Source of the DNA: Polaribacter pectinis
GTDB lineage: Bacteria; Bacteroidota; Bacteroidia; Flavobacteriales; Flavobacteriaceae
Assembly (NCBI RefSeq): GCF_014352875.1
Contig: NZ_CP060695.1
Coordinates: 1,147,501 to 1,211,500, forward strand
Direction: 5' to 3'
Length of the DNA stretch: 64,000 nucleotides
The position numbers and the translations under genes are program-made. Position 1 is the stretch's first letter. Every line of letters starts with the position of its first letter. Positions 19,177-28,111 of the stretch are shown here, piece after piece. The notes below the pieces were generated by a model. It was not told the DNA's origin, did not search any database, and worked only from the letters and a program-made list of their open reading frames with translations.

Positions 19177-20421
19177 CTACTGAATGTTTATCTCTTCAAC
19201 CTCTTTATAATCATCATAACTCGATGTAATTACCTTATCTCCAACTTGCAATCCTTCTAAAACTTCATAATAAAAAGGATTTTCTCTACCAATTTTAATG
19301 CTTCTTTTTACAGCTTTATTCTCCCCATTTAAAACAAAAACCCATTTACCATTTGTACTTTGATAAAATAATCCTTTGCTTAATAATAAAGCTTCTGTTT
19401 TACCTGATAAAAATACTTTCGTTTTTAAAGACATTCCTCTTTTTACCTCGTTGGAAAGTGAATCTTGTTTAAAATTTAATTCTAATTTGAATTGTCCTCC
19501 AACAATTTCAGAAAACACTTTCGATAATTTTACATCGTAGTTTTTTGCGTTTAAGGCAACAGTTCCAGAAATACCTTCTTGTAATTTAGAATTGTAATAT
19601 TCATCGACTTTTGCAACCAATTTATAACCATCTAAAACATCCATTTTTCCAATTGGTTGACCTTGATTGTAGCTTTCTCCTAAAATAGGATTGAATGAAG
19701 ACAACAAACCATCTACAGGTGCTTTTACCACGAAATTCTCTTTGTTTTTGTACAATAATTCTAAACTCTTTTCCATATTCGACAAAGAAGTATTTATTCT
19801 TGCTAATTGATTATCTCTACTTTTTTTCTCGTTGAAAACACTCTTTTTAATCACACCACTTCTTTCTTTTTGAAAAGAATATTCTTGTTGTGTTTTCTGA
19901 TAATCGTTTTTTGCAATCACTTCTTTTTTATATAGAGTTGAATCTAATTTATATTGTCTGTCTGCATTTCTAAAATCATTGTCGATACTTAATAATTGTT
20001 GATCTAAACTCAATTGCTGATTTTTAATATTCACACGTAAGTTTCTTAAATTATTAATTTGCTCTACCATTGCAGTTTCTTGGGTTAAGTAATTCAGTTC
20101 TGCATTTGGGTTATAAACCTTTAAAAGTGGCGTTCCTTTTTTGATGATTTGTCCACTTTCCACAAAAATTTCTGAAACAGAACCACCTTGAATTACATTC
20201 ACCAAAACAGAAGTTTTAGGTTCTACTGTACTATTAAATAAAATAACGTCTTCGAAATCTCCTTTGATAACTTCACGAATACTAATATTATCTTTTTTAA
20301 GATTGACTTGCTTTTTTCTAGTAGCATTCATTAAAATTACTGCCAATAAAATAACAGCAGGAATTCCCCATAAGAGCATTTTTTTAGTTTTTTTATTTTT
20401 AGGTTTTATTTGAGTATCCAT
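19177..20421 (-). CDS. Efflux transporter periplasmic adaptor subunit (HlyD/MacA family)
   Basis: The first gene of the efflux operon encodes a membrane-fusion protein linking the inner-membrane permease to an outer-membrane channel. From ATG 20421 it has 414 residues: a positively charged N-terminus, one TM (LLWGIPAVILLAVILM), a lipoyl/barrel-sandwich half (GGSVSEIFVESGQIIKKG), a long coiled-coil hairpin (about 100-215), a second lipoyl half (VVKAPVDGLLSSF) and β-barrel domains. A GTG at 20454 would extend the frame, but it lies inside the predicted sigma-54 -12 element and upstream of the predicted transcript start, so ATG 20421 is chosen. No outer-membrane TolC-like gene is adjacent. Confidence 0.88.
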   Translation of the reverse strand: MDTQIKPKNKKTKKMLLWGIPAVILLAVILMNATRKKQVNLKKDNISIREVIKGDFEDVILFNSTVEPKTSVLVNVIQGGSVSEIFVESGQIIKKGTPLLKVYNPNAELNYLTQETAMVEQINNLRNLRVNIKNQQLSLDQQLLSIDNDFRNADRQYKLDSTLYKKEVIAKNDYQKTQQEYSFQKERSGVIKKSVFNEKKSRDNQLARINTSLSNMEKSLELLYKNKENFVVKAPVDGLLSSFNPILGESYNQGQPIGKMDVLDGYKLVAKVDEYYNSKLQEGISGTVALNAKNYDVKLSKVFSEIVGGQFKLELNFKQDSLSNEVKRGMSLKTKVFLSGKTEALLLSKGLFYQSTNGKWVFVLNGENKAVKRSIKIGRENPFYYEVLEGLQVGDKVITSSYDDYKEVEEINIQ

Positions 20422-20449
20422 AAATTCTATTTCGTTTGGTAATTGATAT

Positions 20450-20465
20450 GCCACAAATATGCCAA
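20450..20465 (-). promoter_or_regulatory. Sigma-54 (RpoN) promoter of the efflux operon
   Basis: The minus strand reads TTGGCATATTTGTGGC. GG and GC are separated by exactly 10 bases as required for -24/-12 recognition, with one clear departure from TTGGCAC-N5-TTGC (GTGGC in place of TTGC). The predicted transcript starts near 20438, 17 bases before the ATG. A GAFTDA-type activator is encoded next door. Confidence 0.7.
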
Positions 20466-20526
20466 CGAAAAATAAATTTTAAAATATTGATTTTCAATAT
20501 TATATGTATTTATCAAAAATTAAGAG

Positions 20527-20564
20527 TGTTCAAAAACGGACATATTTTTGTTCATATTCAAACA
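20527..20564. promoter_or_regulatory. Two tandem activator-binding palindromes (enhancer) in the divergent intergenic region
   Basis: Two 16-bp imperfect palindromes of form TGTYC-N6-RRACA: 20527-20542 (TGTTC...GGACA) and 20549-20564 (TGTTC...AAACA). Their centres are 22 bp apart, two helical turns, and lie about 95-120 bp upstream of the predicted sigma-54 start. That is the usual position for an NtrC-type upstream activating sequence. They also sit just before the regulator's own ATG, so autoregulation is possible. Confidence 0.55.
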
Positions 20565-20582
20565 AAACACTAATTATGTACT

Positions 20583-21953
20583 ATGAGAAAAAAAGAAGCA
20601 ACCATTTTAATTGTAGATGATGATGATGATATTCTGTTTTCCGCCAGAATTAGCTTGAAAAAATACTTTTCAAAAATAATTACTGAAAATAATCCACAAA
20701 ATATAAATTCGCATTTAACGAAGAACACAATAGATGTTGTATTGTTAGATATGAATTATAGAATTGGTTTCGAAGATGGAAAAGAAGGTTTGTATTGGCT
20801 AAAAAACATTAAAGAAATTAGCCCAGAAACTACCATTCTTCTAATGACTGCATTTGGAAGCGTTAATTTGGCTGTAGATGCCATTAAAAAAGGCGCAACC
20901 GATTTTATCTTAAAACCTTGGACAACAGAAAAACTCTACACTTCTGTAAATGCAGGTGTAGAATTATCTCGTTCTAAAAGAAAAAACACTCAGTTAGAAA
21001 CGATTCAAGAACACCAAGACAAAGAGTTTCATCAGAAAACAGAACACATTATTGGGAATTCTACTGCAATGCAATCTGCCATGAATTTGGTTAAAAAAGT
21101 AGCACCAACAGATGCCAATGTTTTAATTTTAGGCGAAAATGGAACAGGAAAATATGTGTTCGCTAAAGAAATTCATTTACAATCGAACAGAAAAAATTAT
21201 CCTTTTATTCACGTAGATTTAGGTTCTTTAAATGAAAATTTATTCGAAAGTGAATTGTTTGGTTACGTAAAAGGAGCCTTTACAGATGCACATAAAGACA
21301 CTTTAGGTAGATTCGAATTGGCAAAAGGTGGCACAATTTTTTTAGATGAAATTGGGAATTTACCACTGCATTTACAATCTAAATTATTAACTGTTATTCA
21401 GAATCGGAAAGTTACACGTTTAGGAGAAGGAAAAGAAACAGAAATTGATGCCAGAATTATTTGTGCTACAAATGCGCCAATTCATAAAATGGTGGATGAA
21501 GAAACATTTCGTCAAGATTTATTATTCAGAATAAATACCATTGAATTGAACTTGCCTCCACTCCGTGAAAGAACAAACGATATTAAATTATTAGCAACTC
21601 ATTTTCTTGAAAAACTGACACAGAAATATCGAAAAAAAATAACCAATTTTACTTCGGAAGCTTTAAAAGCAATGGAAAAATACCATTGGCCAGGGAACAT
21701 TAGAGAAATAGAACATATTGTGGAAAGAGCTGTAATTATTACAGATAATGATGAAATTGAAGTTTCTGACTTGCATTTTTCAGCAAAGAAAATTGACGTA
21801 AATTTAGGCGAAAGTTTAAATTTAGAAGAAACTGAAAAAGTATTAATTCAGCAAGCAATTACAAAACACCAAGGCAATATTTCTAAAGCTGCAAAAGATT
21901 TGGGCTTAACAAGAGCTGCTTTGTACAGAAGATTAGAGAAACATCAATTATAA
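20583..21953 (+). CDS. Sigma-54-dependent response regulator (NtrC family)
   Basis: 456 residues with three domains. The receiver (about 8-130) has phospho-acceptor Asp56 in VVLLDMNYR. The AAA+ domain (about 155-385) has Walker A GENGTGKYVFAKE, the sigma-54 contact loop GAFTDA (about 230) and Walker B GGTIFLDEIGN. The C-terminal Fis-type helix-turn-helix is NISKAAKDLGLTRAALYRRL. An intact GAFTDA motif means it should activate RpoN promoters. It is followed without any gap by its kinase and is divergent from the efflux operon that it is inferred to control. Confidence 0.93.
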   Translation: MRKKEATILIVDDDDDILFSARISLKKYFSKIITENNPQNINSHLTKNTIDVVLLDMNYRIGFEDGKEGLYWLKNIKEISPETTILLMTAFGSVNLAVDAIKKGATDFILKPWTTEKLYTSVNAGVELSRSKRKNTQLETIQEHQDKEFHQKTEHIIGNSTAMQSAMNLVKKVAPTDANVLILGENGTGKYVFAKEIHLQSNRKNYPFIHVDLGSLNENLFESELFGYVKGAFTDAHKDTLGRFELAKGGTIFLDEIGNLPLHLQSKLLTVIQNRKVTRLGEGKETEIDARIICATNAPIHKMVDEETFRQDLLFRINTIELNLPPLRERTNDIKLLATHFLEKLTQKYRKKITNFTSEALKAMEKYHWPGNIREIEHIVERAVIITDNDEIEVSDLHFSAKKIDVNLGESLNLEETEKVLIQQAITKHQGNISKAAKDLGLTRAALYRRLEKHQL

Positions 21954-23276
21954 ATGGGAAAACCACAATATATTCAGATTGTAATTCGATTAATTTTATT
22001 GATTATTAATGGAGTAATAATCGTTTTTAGCTTTAAAAAAGGGTTTATTGTTAATACAATTGGTTTCTCTTTATTCCTTTTATTTCAGTTTTTCCTTTTT
22101 ACAGAATACCTTAAAAAATTATTCACAGATATCGAAAAATCGATAGATTGTTTATTGTTTGACGATTATTCTAATACGATTTCTGCTGAAAAAAGAAAGA
22201 ATCCATTGCATAATAAAACTGCTTTATTATTAGAAAAACACAGAAAACAAAGTCTATCTAAAACATCCGAACAACTAATATTTACCAACATTATAGAAAG
22301 TTTAGGAATTGGAATTTTAATTCTAAAAAAAGACGTGAATGGAGAAATATCCGTTTTTCAAATCAATAAAGCATTTGCTAACTTTTTAAAAATCCCGAAG
22401 TTTTACAATTGGAATTTACTCCAAACTAAAATAGGAGAATTATCTACTTTTATTGAAGATTGGAAAGAAATTAGAAATACTATTTCCTTAAAAATAAATG
22501 ATGATAAAGAAAATTTCTTCCTAAAAACTGCAGTCACACAAACCAATGAATTCGAATATTTGGTAGTTTCTTTAGAGACAATTCAGCAATTAATTGACAA
22601 AAAAGAGAAAGAAGCTTGGTATAAATTAATGAATGTAATGTCGCACGAAATTATAAACACCATTACTCCTATTAGTAGTTTAGCGGAAAATTTACATTCA
22701 TTATTACAAGAAGAAAATACAGACGAAGATACTATTGACGAACTTTCACAAGGTTTAAGTATTATTAAAAGACGCTCTTTACATTTAACTTCTTTTGTAG
22801 ATACATATAGAAAATTGGCAGAATTGCCTTTGCCAAATAAGAAAGAAATTAGTTTAACAGATACTATTCAGAATACATTAGAACTCTATAAACAAGAATT
22901 TTTGGTTAAAAAAATCAACTTAATTTTTAATTCAAGTGATAATTTTATAATTAATGCGGATAAAAATCAAATTGAACAAATTCTCATCAATTTAATATCA
23001 AATTGTTTGTATGCACTTGCAGAAACTGAACATCCAGAAATTGAAATTCAACTTACAGAAGAAAATAATCGACTACATTTAGAAATTTCCGATAACGGAA
23101 TTGGTATTTCTAATGAAATAAAAGAAAATATTTTTGTACCATATTTTACAACTCGTAAAAATGGTTCTGGAATTGGCTTAACACTTACTAAAAGTATTGT
23201 TGAAGCACATAAAGGAAGTATTCATTTTAACTCTAAAAATGGAAAAACAGCGTTTATAATTACGTTTATTTTATAA
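21954..23276 (+). CDS. Sensor histidine kinase, partner of the NtrC-type regulator
   Basis: 440 residues: two closely spaced TM segments (about 8-27 and 33-50) with almost no periplasmic loop, so the signal is probably sensed in the membrane or cytoplasm. A PAS-like region follows (about 105-205). The dimerisation domain has phospho-His about residue 231 in NVMSHEIINTITP. The HATPase has N-box NLISNCL, G1 ISDNGIGIS and G2 GSGIGLTLTKSIV. Its ATG directly follows the regulator's stop codon. Envelope or lipid stress is a plausible signal given the exporter next door, but that is inference. Confidence 0.92.
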   Translation: MGKPQYIQIVIRLILLIINGVIIVFSFKKGFIVNTIGFSLFLLFQFFLFTEYLKKLFTDIEKSIDCLLFDDYSNTISAEKRKNPLHNKTALLLEKHRKQSLSKTSEQLIFTNIIESLGIGILILKKDVNGEISVFQINKAFANFLKIPKFYNWNLLQTKIGELSTFIEDWKEIRNTISLKINDDKENFFLKTAVTQTNEFEYLVVSLETIQQLIDKKEKEAWYKLMNVMSHEIINTITPISSLAENLHSLLQEENTDEDTIDELSQGLSIIKRRSLHLTSFVDTYRKLAELPLPNKKEISLTDTIQNTLELYKQEFLVKKINLIFNSSDNFIINADKNQIEQILINLISNCLYALAETEHPEIEIQLTEENNRLHLEISDNGIGISNEIKENIFVPYFTTRKNGSGIGLTLTKSIVEAHKGSIHFNSKNGKTAFIITFIL

Positions 23277-23337
23277 AAACTGTCACATTTTAACTTTTGA
23301 GTGGTCATTTAATAAAACACTTTAAAACTCAAATAAA

Positions 23338-24135
23338 ATGAAAAATAAATTTACACTTTTAGGTATTTGTCTTTTTTTATCAGCAACTATAAGTTTTGCA
23401 CAAAAAACTGTAGAAGCTTCAGATATTATGAAAGATATTAAAAACGGAAAATCGATTTCCTATAATAATGTAACTATTGTTGGTACATTAGATTTCACTT
23501 ATATGGATGAAGCATTAGAGAAACTTCCTAAAAAGAAAAAAAGTAGTTGGTTTAACTGGGGGAGCAATAATAATTACAGCAATCAAATTAAAAAAATGAT
23601 AGATGTAAAAATTTCTTTTACAAATTGTACGTTTAAAGATGATGTTTTAGCATACATCCCAGATGAAGATTCTGGTTATACTTTTACTGCAAGTTTTGAA
23701 GATATCACTATTTTTAAAGACTGTAATTTCGAAAGAAAAGCAATGTTTAAATATTCTCGTTTTGAAAGAGATGCAGATTTTTCTGGAAGTAGTTTTGATG
23801 ATGATTCTACTTTTAAATATGCAAAATTTGATAAAGATATTAGTTTCCAAAATACTGTTTTCGATGAAATTGCTACATTTAAATACGCAACATTTAATAA
23901 AAATGTAAGTTTTTCAAATTCAATTTTTAAAGATTCTGCTATTTTTAAATACACTAAGTTTCATGACGGAGTTTCTTTTAATAGCTCAAAATTTGAAGAA
24001 GATTTAAATATTAAATACATGAAAGTAGATGGTAGTTTTGATATTTCTAATATGGATGTAGCTTATGAAATTGACTCTAAATACACAAAAATCAACGGAA
24101 AAAGCTTCAGTAAATACCTTGTAGATAAAAAATAG
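23338..24135 (+). CDS. Secreted pentapeptide-like repeat protein
   Basis: 265 residues with a signal peptide (SATISFAQ). The C-terminal half forms a right-handed β-helix of pentapeptide-like repeats. From about residue 137 a 22-residue unit beginning FKY recurs four times (FKYSRFERDADF..., FKYAKFDKDISF..., FKYATFNKNVSF..., FKYTKFHDGVSF...), each splitting into two 11-residue halves. This differs from the strict five-residue period. It lies 61 bases after the kinase gene on the same strand, so it may belong to the regulator's regulon. Function unknown. Confidence 0.78.
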   Translation: MKNKFTLLGICLFLSATISFAQKTVEASDIMKDIKNGKSISYNNVTIVGTLDFTYMDEALEKLPKKKKSSWFNWGSNNNYSNQIKKMIDVKISFTNCTFKDDVLAYIPDEDSGYTFTASFEDITIFKDCNFERKAMFKYSRFERDADFSGSSFDDDSTFKYAKFDKDISFQNTVFDEIATFKYATFNKNVSFSNSIFKDSAIFKYTKFHDGVSFNSSKFEEDLNIKYMKVDGSFDISNMDVAYEIDSKYTKINGKSFSKYLVDKK

Positions 24136-24222
24136 GTATTAATACCTATATACAGTTTAAAAGTTAATAGTAAATTGCACCATAATGGAACAGTTGGATT
24201 AGGGGCTAACTTACCAGATATT

Positions 24223-24258
24223 ACTAGCTTACCTTACTAAAGGTAAGCTAGTTTTTTG
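24223..24258 (+). terminator. Rho-independent terminator after the pentapeptide gene
   Basis: Stem ACTAGCTTACCTT / AGGTAAGCTAGT with T6. Confidence 0.85.
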
Positions 24259-24324
24259 TTTTAAATTTTAATTATACTAGTTCTTATATTTCCCCCCGAA
24301 TCAATTTAAAAACTGATTCTACCA

Positions 24325-24353
24325 AAAAAGGTTAGCTATTTGCTAACCTTTTT
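24325..24353 (+). terminator. Second hairpin terminator upstream of the acyl-CoA synthetase genes
   Basis: Stem AAAAAGGTTAGC / GCTAACCTTTTT. The rest of the 262-base spacer (24136-24397) shows no gene. Confidence 0.8.
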
Positions 24354-24397
24354 ATATTAAAAAAATCTTTTCTTACCTTGTCATAAAATAATATTTT

Positions 24398-26161
24398 ATG
24401 GCTATTACAGTTTCTCGTCTTTTCGATTTTCCTTATCATCAAGAAGAAAATAATCCATTAGAAAAGTGTTACAATTATAAAGAAAGTGCTCTTTGGAAAA
24501 GTATTTCAACAACAGAATATATCAATTTAGCCAATAAAGTAAGTAGTTCGTTATTAAGTTTAGATGTACAACCAAATGATAAAATTGCGGTAATTACAGA
24601 GAATAATAACCCAAATTGGCATATTTTAGATATTGGAATTCTACAAACTGGCGCCCAAAATGTTCCTTTATATGCAACACTTTCAGAAAAAGATTATGCC
24701 TATATTTTAGATCATTCAGATGCAACTTATTGTTTTGTTTCTAATGCAGATTTGTACAAGAAGGTAAAATCTATACTCCCAAAAACAAAATTAAAAGGAA
24801 TCTTTTCTTTGGAAGAATCAACTAAAAATTATAGTTGGAATTCGTTTTTAGAATTAGGCGAAAAAGAAAATTATCAACAAGAAATAGAAGAAAGAAAACA
24901 AAACATTAAACCAAATGATTTAGCAACAATTATTTACACTTCTGGTACAACAGGTACTCCAAAAGGAGTTATGTTGAGTCATGAAAATATTGTTTTTACA
25001 GTTTTTGCTACTGTAAAAGCTTTCGATTTAAATAACGTTAATAATCGTATTTTAAGCTACCTACCAGTTTGTCATATATACGAGAGAACAGCTTCTTACC
25101 TTAACTTATATCTAGGAAATGAAGTTTATTTTGCAGAAAGCATTGAGAAAATAGGCGATAATATTAGAGAAGTAAAACCTGGATATTTAGCGGTTGTGCC
25201 AAGATTATTGGAAAAGATTTTTGATAAAATAGTAGACAAAGGAAGCGAATTAAAAGGTATAAAAAAACAACTTTTCTTTTGGGCATTAGAACTAGGAGAA
25301 AAATATGAACCTTATCAAAAAAACGGAGCTTGGTATCATTTCAAACTAAAAATAGCAAATAAACTTATTTTTTCTAAATGGAGAGAAGCTTTAGGAGGAG
25401 AATTAAAATTTATGATTTCTGGAAGCGCGCCTTTACAAGACAGATTAATCAGAGTTTTTACAGCAGCAGAAATTCCTGTTTATGAAGGTTATGGAATGAC
25501 AGAATCTTCGCCTGCAGGAACTGTAAATGATGTTAGAAATAACGGATTAAAAATAGGTTCTGTGGGTAAACCTTTAGAAGGTGTAACTCTTAAAATTGCT
25601 GATGATGGAGAAATTTTAATGAAAGGAAAAAATGTGATGTTAGGTTATTACAAAAACGAAGAAATGACCAATAAAACCATAATTAATGATTATTTACATA
25701 CTGGCGACATTGGTACTATTGATGAAAATGGTTTTTTAACAATTACAGACAGAAAAAAAGAAATATTTAAAACTTCTGGTGGAAAATACATTGCTCCTTC
25801 AGCTTTAGAAAGTGAATTTAAAAAATCGAGATTTATAGAACAAATTATGGTAATTGGTGAAGGAGAAAAAATGCCTGCTGCCATTATTCAAATTCATTTT
25901 GATTTTGTTTACGAATGGGCAAAAAGAAAAAAACATACAATTGAAGATATTACTTCAAATAAAAAACTGATAAAGAGAATTCAAAAAGAAGTAGATTTTT
26001 ATAATAAAAAATTTGGAAAATGGGAACAAATTAAAAAGTTTGAAATTACACCAGATGAATGGACAATTGAAGATGGTCATTTAACTCCTACAATGAAAAT
26101 GAAAAGAAAAGTTATTAAAGAAAAATATAAAAATTTGCATAAAAAAATATATAATTCTTAA
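24398..26161 (+). CDS. Long-chain fatty acid-CoA ligase (AMP-forming), copy 1
   Basis: This ANL-superfamily enzyme activates fatty acids with ATP and CoA for β-oxidation or lipid synthesis. The 587 residues include the AMP-binding P-loop IYTSGTTGTPKGVMLSH (about 182), the acyl pocket/adenine motif YEGYGMTESSP (about 368), the DYLHTGDIG motif (about 430) and the hinge ITDRKKEIFKTSGGKYIAP. It is a tandem paralogue of the next gene with the same opening MAI(T/E)-(V)TRLFDFPY. Chain-length preference cannot be read from the sequence. Confidence 0.9.
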   Translation: MAITVSRLFDFPYHQEENNPLEKCYNYKESALWKSISTTEYINLANKVSSSLLSLDVQPNDKIAVITENNNPNWHILDIGILQTGAQNVPLYATLSEKDYAYILDHSDATYCFVSNADLYKKVKSILPKTKLKGIFSLEESTKNYSWNSFLELGEKENYQQEIEERKQNIKPNDLATIIYTSGTTGTPKGVMLSHENIVFTVFATVKAFDLNNVNNRILSYLPVCHIYERTASYLNLYLGNEVYFAESIEKIGDNIREVKPGYLAVVPRLLEKIFDKIVDKGSELKGIKKQLFFWALELGEKYEPYQKNGAWYHFKLKIANKLIFSKWREALGGELKFMISGSAPLQDRLIRVFTAAEIPVYEGYGMTESSPAGTVNDVRNNGLKIGSVGKPLEGVTLKIADDGEILMKGKNVMLGYYKNEEMTNKTIINDYLHTGDIGTIDENGFLTITDRKKEIFKTSGGKYIAPSALESEFKKSRFIEQIMVIGEGEKMPAAIIQIHFDFVYEWAKRKKHTIEDITSNKKLIKRIQKEVDFYNKKFGKWEQIKKFEITPDEWTIEDGHLTPTMKMKRKVIKEKYKNLHKKIYNS

Positions 26162-26234
26162 TAAAAAAGCATTTAATTTTCTATTTGTCATATTAAGGGA
26201 ATTTCCCTATTTTGCATTGCAGAAAATATAACTT

Positions 26235-28007
26235 ATGGCAATAGAAATTACGAGATTATTTGATTTTCCTTATTATCAATTAGAAGCCTACAATTTACAA
26301 AAAGCATTTACCTCTAAAACTAGTGGCGAATGGGTAAGTATATCTACAAAAGAATATATAGATGAAGCCAATAAAATTAGTAGAGGACTAATTAATTTAG
26401 GAGTGCAACCAAATGATAAAATTGCAGTAATTTCATCAACCAATAGAACCGAATGGAATATTTGTGATATTGGTGTTTTACAAACTGGTGCACAAAATGT
26501 ACCTATTTACCCAACAATTTGTAAAGAAGATTATGAGTATGTTTTAAATCATTCAGAAGCTATTTACTGTTTTGTTTCTGATGTTGAAGTATTAGAAAAA
26601 CTAAATGCTATAAAAGGAAATACACATTTAAAAGGTGTTTTTACTTTTGATGATATTGCTGGAGAAAAAAGCTGGAAAGAAGTTTTAAAATCTGGTGAAG
26701 ATACTAGCAATCAAAACATTGTTGAAGAAAGAAAGAACAATGTAAAACCAGAAGATTTAGCTACTTTAATTTATACTTCTGGAACAACAGGAAGACCAAA
26801 AGGTGTTATGTTGTCTCACAAAAACGTAGTTACCAATGTCTTAAGTGCTTTTGAAAGAGTTCCTTTAGATTATGGAAAAGATAGAGGATTGAGTTTTTTA
26901 CCAATCTGTCATATTTTCGAAAGAATGATTTTGTACCTATATCAATATTGTGGTGTATCTGTTTATTTCGCAGAATCAATTGAAAAATTGACAGAAAACG
27001 CTCAAGAAATAAAACCAAACGTTATGACAGCTGTTCCGCGTTTGTATGAGAAAATCTACGATAAAATAGTTTTAAAAGGAGAATCTTTAACAGGAATTAA
27101 AAAAGGATTGTTCTTCTGGGCTGTAAATTTAGGTTTAAAATACAAACCTTATGGAGAAAATGGTTGGTGGTATGAAAAGCAATTGGGTCTTGCTAGAAAA
27201 TTAATTTTTTCTAAATGGCAAGCTGCTCTTGGAGGAGAATTAAAATTGATGGTTTCAGGAAGTGCTGCACTTCAAACAAGATTAACAAGAGTTTTTGCTG
27301 CTGCTAATATGCCAATTATGGAAGGTTATGGTTTAACAGAAACTTCACCTGTAACTTCTGTAAACGATGTTAGAAATGGAGGTTTTAGACCAGGAACTGT
27401 TGGTAAAGTGATTAGTGGTGTAGAAGTTAAAATTGCAGAAACTGGAGAAATTTTAATAAAAGGACCTAATGTAATGATGGGTTATTATAAAGACCCAGAA
27501 AAATCGGCTGAAGTCTTAAAAGATGGTTACTTCCATTCTGGAGATAAAGGAGAAATTGATGCAGATGGATTCTTAAAAATTACTGGAAGAACAAAAGAAA
27601 TGTTTAAAACTTCTGGTGGAAAATATGTAATTCCGCCATTATTAGAGGGACAATTAAAACAATCTTTATTTATAGAACAAGTGATGGTTGTTGGTGAAAA
27701 TGAAAAAATGCCAGCAGCAATTATTCAACCAAATTTTGAGTTTATAAAAGATTGGATAGACAAAAAAGGACTTAAAATTGGTAAAACAGAAAAAGAAATA
27801 GCTACTTCAGAAATAATTATAAAACGAATTCAAGAAGAAGTAGATGAATGTAATAGTAATTTTGGTAAATGGGAACAAATTAAACGTTTCGAGTTAACTC
27901 CAGAAGTTTGGACAATTGATGGTGGACATTTAACACCAACAATGAAAATGAAAAGGGCAATTATTAAAAAGATTTATCAAGATTTATACGATAAAATTTA
28001 CAGATAA
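26235..28007 (+). CDS. Long-chain fatty acid-CoA ligase (AMP-forming), copy 2
   Basis: 590 residues, closely similar to the preceding gene across the whole length. It has P-loop IYTSGTTGRPKGVMLSHKN, MEGYGLTETSPVTS, GYFHSGDKGEID and ITGRTKEMFKTSGGKYVIP with the catalytic Lys region near the C-terminus (HLTPTMKMKRAI). The 73-base spacer has no terminator, so the pair may be co-transcribed. A strong terminator follows. Duplicate synthetases often divide long-chain and medium-chain substrates. Confidence 0.9.
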   Translation: MAIEITRLFDFPYYQLEAYNLQKAFTSKTSGEWVSISTKEYIDEANKISRGLINLGVQPNDKIAVISSTNRTEWNICDIGVLQTGAQNVPIYPTICKEDYEYVLNHSEAIYCFVSDVEVLEKLNAIKGNTHLKGVFTFDDIAGEKSWKEVLKSGEDTSNQNIVEERKNNVKPEDLATLIYTSGTTGRPKGVMLSHKNVVTNVLSAFERVPLDYGKDRGLSFLPICHIFERMILYLYQYCGVSVYFAESIEKLTENAQEIKPNVMTAVPRLYEKIYDKIVLKGESLTGIKKGLFFWAVNLGLKYKPYGENGWWYEKQLGLARKLIFSKWQAALGGELKLMVSGSAALQTRLTRVFAAANMPIMEGYGLTETSPVTSVNDVRNGGFRPGTVGKVISGVEVKIAETGEILIKGPNVMMGYYKDPEKSAEVLKDGYFHSGDKGEIDADGFLKITGRTKEMFKTSGGKYVIPPLLEGQLKQSLFIEQVMVVGENEKMPAAIIQPNFEFIKDWIDKKGLKIGKTEKEIATSEIIIKRIQEEVDECNSNFGKWEQIKRFELTPEVWTIDGGHLTPTMKMKRAIIKKIYQDLYDKIYR

Positions 28008-28014
28008 AAATATG

Positions 28015-28044
28015 AAGCCTTTCAAAATTGAAAGGCTTTTTTTT
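28015..28044 (+). terminator. Rho-independent terminator of the acyl-CoA synthetase pair
   Basis: Stem AAGCCTTTCAA / TTGAAAGGCTT followed by eight T (six beyond the stem). Confidence 0.88.
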
Positions 28045-28111
28045 AGATATTCATACAAAAAAATATAACTTCTTTTTTCTAAAATTGATTAGAAAATAAA
28101 TCATAAAAAAA

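Noticed and set aside
20422..20454. GTG at 20454 as the start of the adaptor gene
   Set aside because: It lies inside the -12 element of the sigma-54 promoter and upstream of the predicted transcript start. The extra residues do not look like the family.
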